The position numbers and the translations under genes were made by a program. The notes beneath the pieces were generated by a model. It was not told the origin of the DNA. It did no database searches and saw only the letters and a list, made by a program, of their open reading frames with translations. Shown here one piece after another: positions 5,796-5,840 of a stretch of DNA of 5,840 nt. Source of the DNA: an uncultured bacterium (lineage in GTDB: Bacteria > Bacillota > Clostridia > TANB77 > CAG-508). The stretch is taken from positions 1 through 5,840 of the forward strand of contig CAJMQM010000049.1 of assembly GCA_905215615.1 (NCBI GenBank), given 5' to 3'. How positions within the stretch are numbered: the stretch's first letter is position 1; every line of letters starts with the position of its first letter.

Positions 5796-5840
5796 GCGGA
5801 TGTGGCGAAACTGGCAGACGCGCTGGTCTTAGGAACCAGT
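5796..5840 (+). tRNA. tRNA-Leu (anticodon UAG), 5' portion, truncated by window end
   Basis: The 5' acceptor strand GCGGATG is followed by TG, then a D-arm with stem GCG/CGC enclosing AAACTGGCAGA. A five-base anticodon stem (CTGGT/ACCAG) then encloses the loop CTTAGGA. The anticodon is TAG, which reads CUA and probably other CUN leucine codons. The GGCGAAACTGGCAGACGC segment is typical of bacterial leucine tRNAs. The long variable arm, T-arm and 3' acceptor strand lie beyond base 5840. Confidence 0.93.

Noticed and set aside
1..5840. CRISPR array, transposase, integrase or insertion sequence ends
   Set aside because: I see no spaced direct repeats, no mobile-element coding frames and no convincing terminal inverted repeats. 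The tRNA gene is cut at the edge, so an attachment site beyond it cannot be judged.

Overview
The window looks like chromosomal DNA from a very AT-rich, low-GC Gram-positive anaerobe of the Clostridia type. Coding regions are mostly about 25-35% GC and rely on AGA, ATA, TTA and GAA codons. Shine-Dalgarno sites are strong (AAGGAGG), and the recognisable promoters are sigma-A type, often with an extended TG-n -10 box. This placement is inferred from composition and gene content; no 16S or other taxonomic marker is present.

Layout. (1) 1-417: C-terminal half of a thioredoxin-reductase-type flavoprotein, cut by the window edge. (2) 421-599: an extremely AT-rich spacer. (3) 600-914: trxA, a canonical WCGPC thioredoxin. 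(4) About 933-1344: a compact one-gene cassette with a near-consensus promoter, an inverted repeat in the 5' leader, a 94-codon Cys/His-rich orphan gene and a GC-rich rho-independent terminator. The gene is about 46% GC (about 63% at third positions by hand count), unlike everything around it. (5) 1404-5620: a tightly spaced three-gene cluster of a membrane-anchored secreted beta-propeller protein (Beta_propel/COG4880 type), a small DUF4190-like membrane protein and a YdiF-like ABC-F ATPase. (6) 5745-5840: a strong promoter with upstream A-tracts, then the 5' half of tRNA-Leu(UAG), cut by the right edge.

How the genes work together. The reductase and thioredoxin form a disulfide-reduction pair. 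The reductase lacks the usual NADPH 2'-phosphate motif (HRRxxxR), so it may be a pyridine-nucleotide-independent, ferredoxin-linked type as described in clostridia. The propeller and DUF4190 genes are one base apart, with the second gene's Shine-Dalgarno inside the first, so they are probably translationally coupled and act at the cell envelope. The ABC-F gene follows 22 bases later and acts on ribosomes; its link to the other two may only be co-transcription. The most unusual element is the orphan 94-residue gene with its own promoter and terminator, which looks like a foreign acquisition.
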